This document shows positions 12,801-13,668 of a stretch of 13,668 nt of DNA, piece after piece. Source of the stretch: Paludibacter sp. GTDB taxonomy: Bacteria; Bacteroidota; Bacteroidia; Bacteroidales; Paludibacteraceae. The stretch is from the NCBI GenBank assembly GCA_024709185.1, contig JANJXE010000183.1, positions 1 through 13,668 of the forward strand, in the 5' to 3' direction. The notes under the pieces were generated by a model. It worked only from the letters and a program-made list of their open reading frames with translations. It ran no database searches and had not been told where the DNA came from. The stretch's first letter is position 1, and every line of letters begins with the position of its first letter. The position numbers were made by a program, and so were the translations under genes.

Positions 12801-13668
12801 ATGAAAAAAGCACTCGTACTGGGCGGCGGCTTTGCCGGAGTAGAAGCGGCAATCGCTCTTCAAAAAAGCAAACAGTTTGAGGTTACGCTGGTTTCCAACC
12901 GTGATTATCTTTATCTGTATCCGGTTTCTATCTGGATACCAGTGGAAGGAATTAAATTTGAAAATGTGAAACTTCCGCTGAAAAAAATTCAGAAAGCTTT
13001 TCCATTTCGGTTGATTGTAGATAAAGTTATTGCAATACAGTCGGCTAAAAATAAAGTTCATCTGGAGAAACAATCGCTTGATTACGATTACCTGGTGGTA
13101 GCCATTGGGGCCGATAAGCTTCAACCGAAAGGTGTTGAAAATACCTTTACAATCTGCGGGTCGCCGGAAGGAAATCTGGCTTTTCGCGATGCTTTCCAGA
13201 CACTTGTGAAAAAAGGCAAAGGCTCCATTGCTATTGGCTTTGGAGGCAATCCGAATGATAAATCAGCGGTACGTGGCGGACCAGGCTTCGAATTAATCTT
13301 TAATATTGATCATTACCTTCGTAAAAAGGGTTTGCGTAATCAGTTTGAGTTAAACTTCTTTGCTCCCATGGATCAACCAGGTGCCCGAATGGGAAAAGGT
13401 GCGATGAAAATGATGGGGACGATGTTCAAAAAGAAAAATCTGCATCAGTACTATGGTAAAAAAATTAAACAGTTTGAACAGGATGGTGTAGTGTTTGAAG
13501 ATGACTCCAAACTTCAATCGGATGTAACCATGTTCATTGCAGCAGGAACAGGTTCTTCAGTTTTTAAAACTTCTGATTTACCTCTGACACCTGCAGGTTT
13601 TATCCATATCGATCCTTATTGTAAAGTTGTGGGGTCTGAAAATGTGTGGGCTGTTGGAGACTCGGCCG
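12801..13668 (+). CDS. Sulfide:quinone oxidoreductase-like flavoprotein (3' end outside the window)
   Basis: The 289 visible residues form the N-terminal part of a pyridine-nucleotide-disulfide-type flavoprotein. The FAD motif is GGGFAGVEAA at residues 8-17, YLVVAIGAD at 97-105 is the connecting segment, and AVGDSA at 284-289 is the second FAD contact, cut at the window edge. The layout, with GGPGFELIFNIDHYLRKKG at 159-177, resembles SQR and type II NADH dehydrogenases, peripheral inner-membrane enzymes that pass electrons to quinone. C119 lies where the first SQR redox cysteine is expected. The second SQR cysteine, before the GPxxE motif, seems replaced by R158/G159, and the third would be outside the window. 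Sulfide oxidation is therefore uncertain. ATG follows the preceding stop after one base; a GGAGG only 4 bases upstream is probably coincidental. Confidence 0.8.
   Translation, partial: MKKALVLGGGFAGVEAAIALQKSKQFEVTLVSNRDYLYLYPVSIWIPVEGIKFENVKLPLKKIQKAFPFRLIVDKVIAIQSAKNKVHLEKQSLDYDYLVVAIGADKLQPKGVENTFTICGSPEGNLAFRDAFQTLVKKGKGSIAIGFGGNPNDKSAVRGGPGFELIFNIDHYLRKKGLRNQFELNFFAPMDQPGARMGKGAMKMMGTMFKKKNLHQYYGKKIKQFEQDGVVFEDDSKLQSDVTMFIAAGTGSSVFKTSDLPLTPAGFIHIDPYCKVVGSENVWAVGDSA

Overview
The window looks like chromosomal DNA of a Bacteroidota bacterium, probably of the Bacteroidales/Marinilabiliales type. Four things point there: promoters of the TTG-N19-TAnnTTTG form, almost no Shine-Dalgarno sequences before start codons, a secreted nuclease with a type IX secretion C-terminal sorting domain, and a FISUMP-domain lipoprotein. 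No RNA gene, insertion sequence, CRISPR array or phage gene was seen.

Layout. Positions 1-172 hold an AT-rich degenerate heptamer repeat and the terminator of a leftward ribosomal operon. Positions 173-1261 (minus) are rpsF-rpsR-rplI, reading right to left from a promoter at 1317-1346. Divergent from it, a promoter at 1402-1431 starts a probable rightward operon that runs to a strong bidirectional terminator at 7310-7356. It encodes an ArsM-like arsenite methyltransferase, an unlisted 33-residue Cys-rich peptide (2107-2208), LpxB, an outer-membrane protein ending in a PagL-like lipid A deacylase domain (overlapping lpxB by 4 bases), a radical SAM/SPASM enzyme and a FISUMP lipoprotein. Convergent to it, on the minus strand, is a T9SS-exported endonuclease I (7367-9133). 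A 354-base AT-rich regulatory gap follows. From 9488 to the right edge is a thiol/sulfur redox operon: a thioredoxin-thioredoxin reductase fusion, a CoA-disulfide-reductase-like protein with two rhodanese domains, and a truncated sulfide:quinone-oxidoreductase-like flavoprotein.

How the genes fit together. LpxB makes the lipid A disaccharide, and the PagL-like barrel, translated from the overlapping frame, could trim it in the outer membrane. The ArsM-like enzyme keeps the three cysteine positions expected for As(III) binding and sits just upstream of the Cys-rich peptide. The right-hand operon pairs disulfide reduction with CoA-persulfide or polysulfide handling and a quinone-linked flavoprotein. 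It is preceded by an 18-base perfect palindrome overlapping its -33 element, so it may be controlled by a dedicated dimeric regulator.

Points most worth a second look: the Cys-rich peptide beside ArsM; the lpxB/PagL-fusion coupling; strong Shine-Dalgarno sequences only before rpsR and rplI in a genome that otherwise lacks them; the Trx-TrxR fusion with a CPPC site and no NADPH arginine motif; and the palindromic operator candidate.
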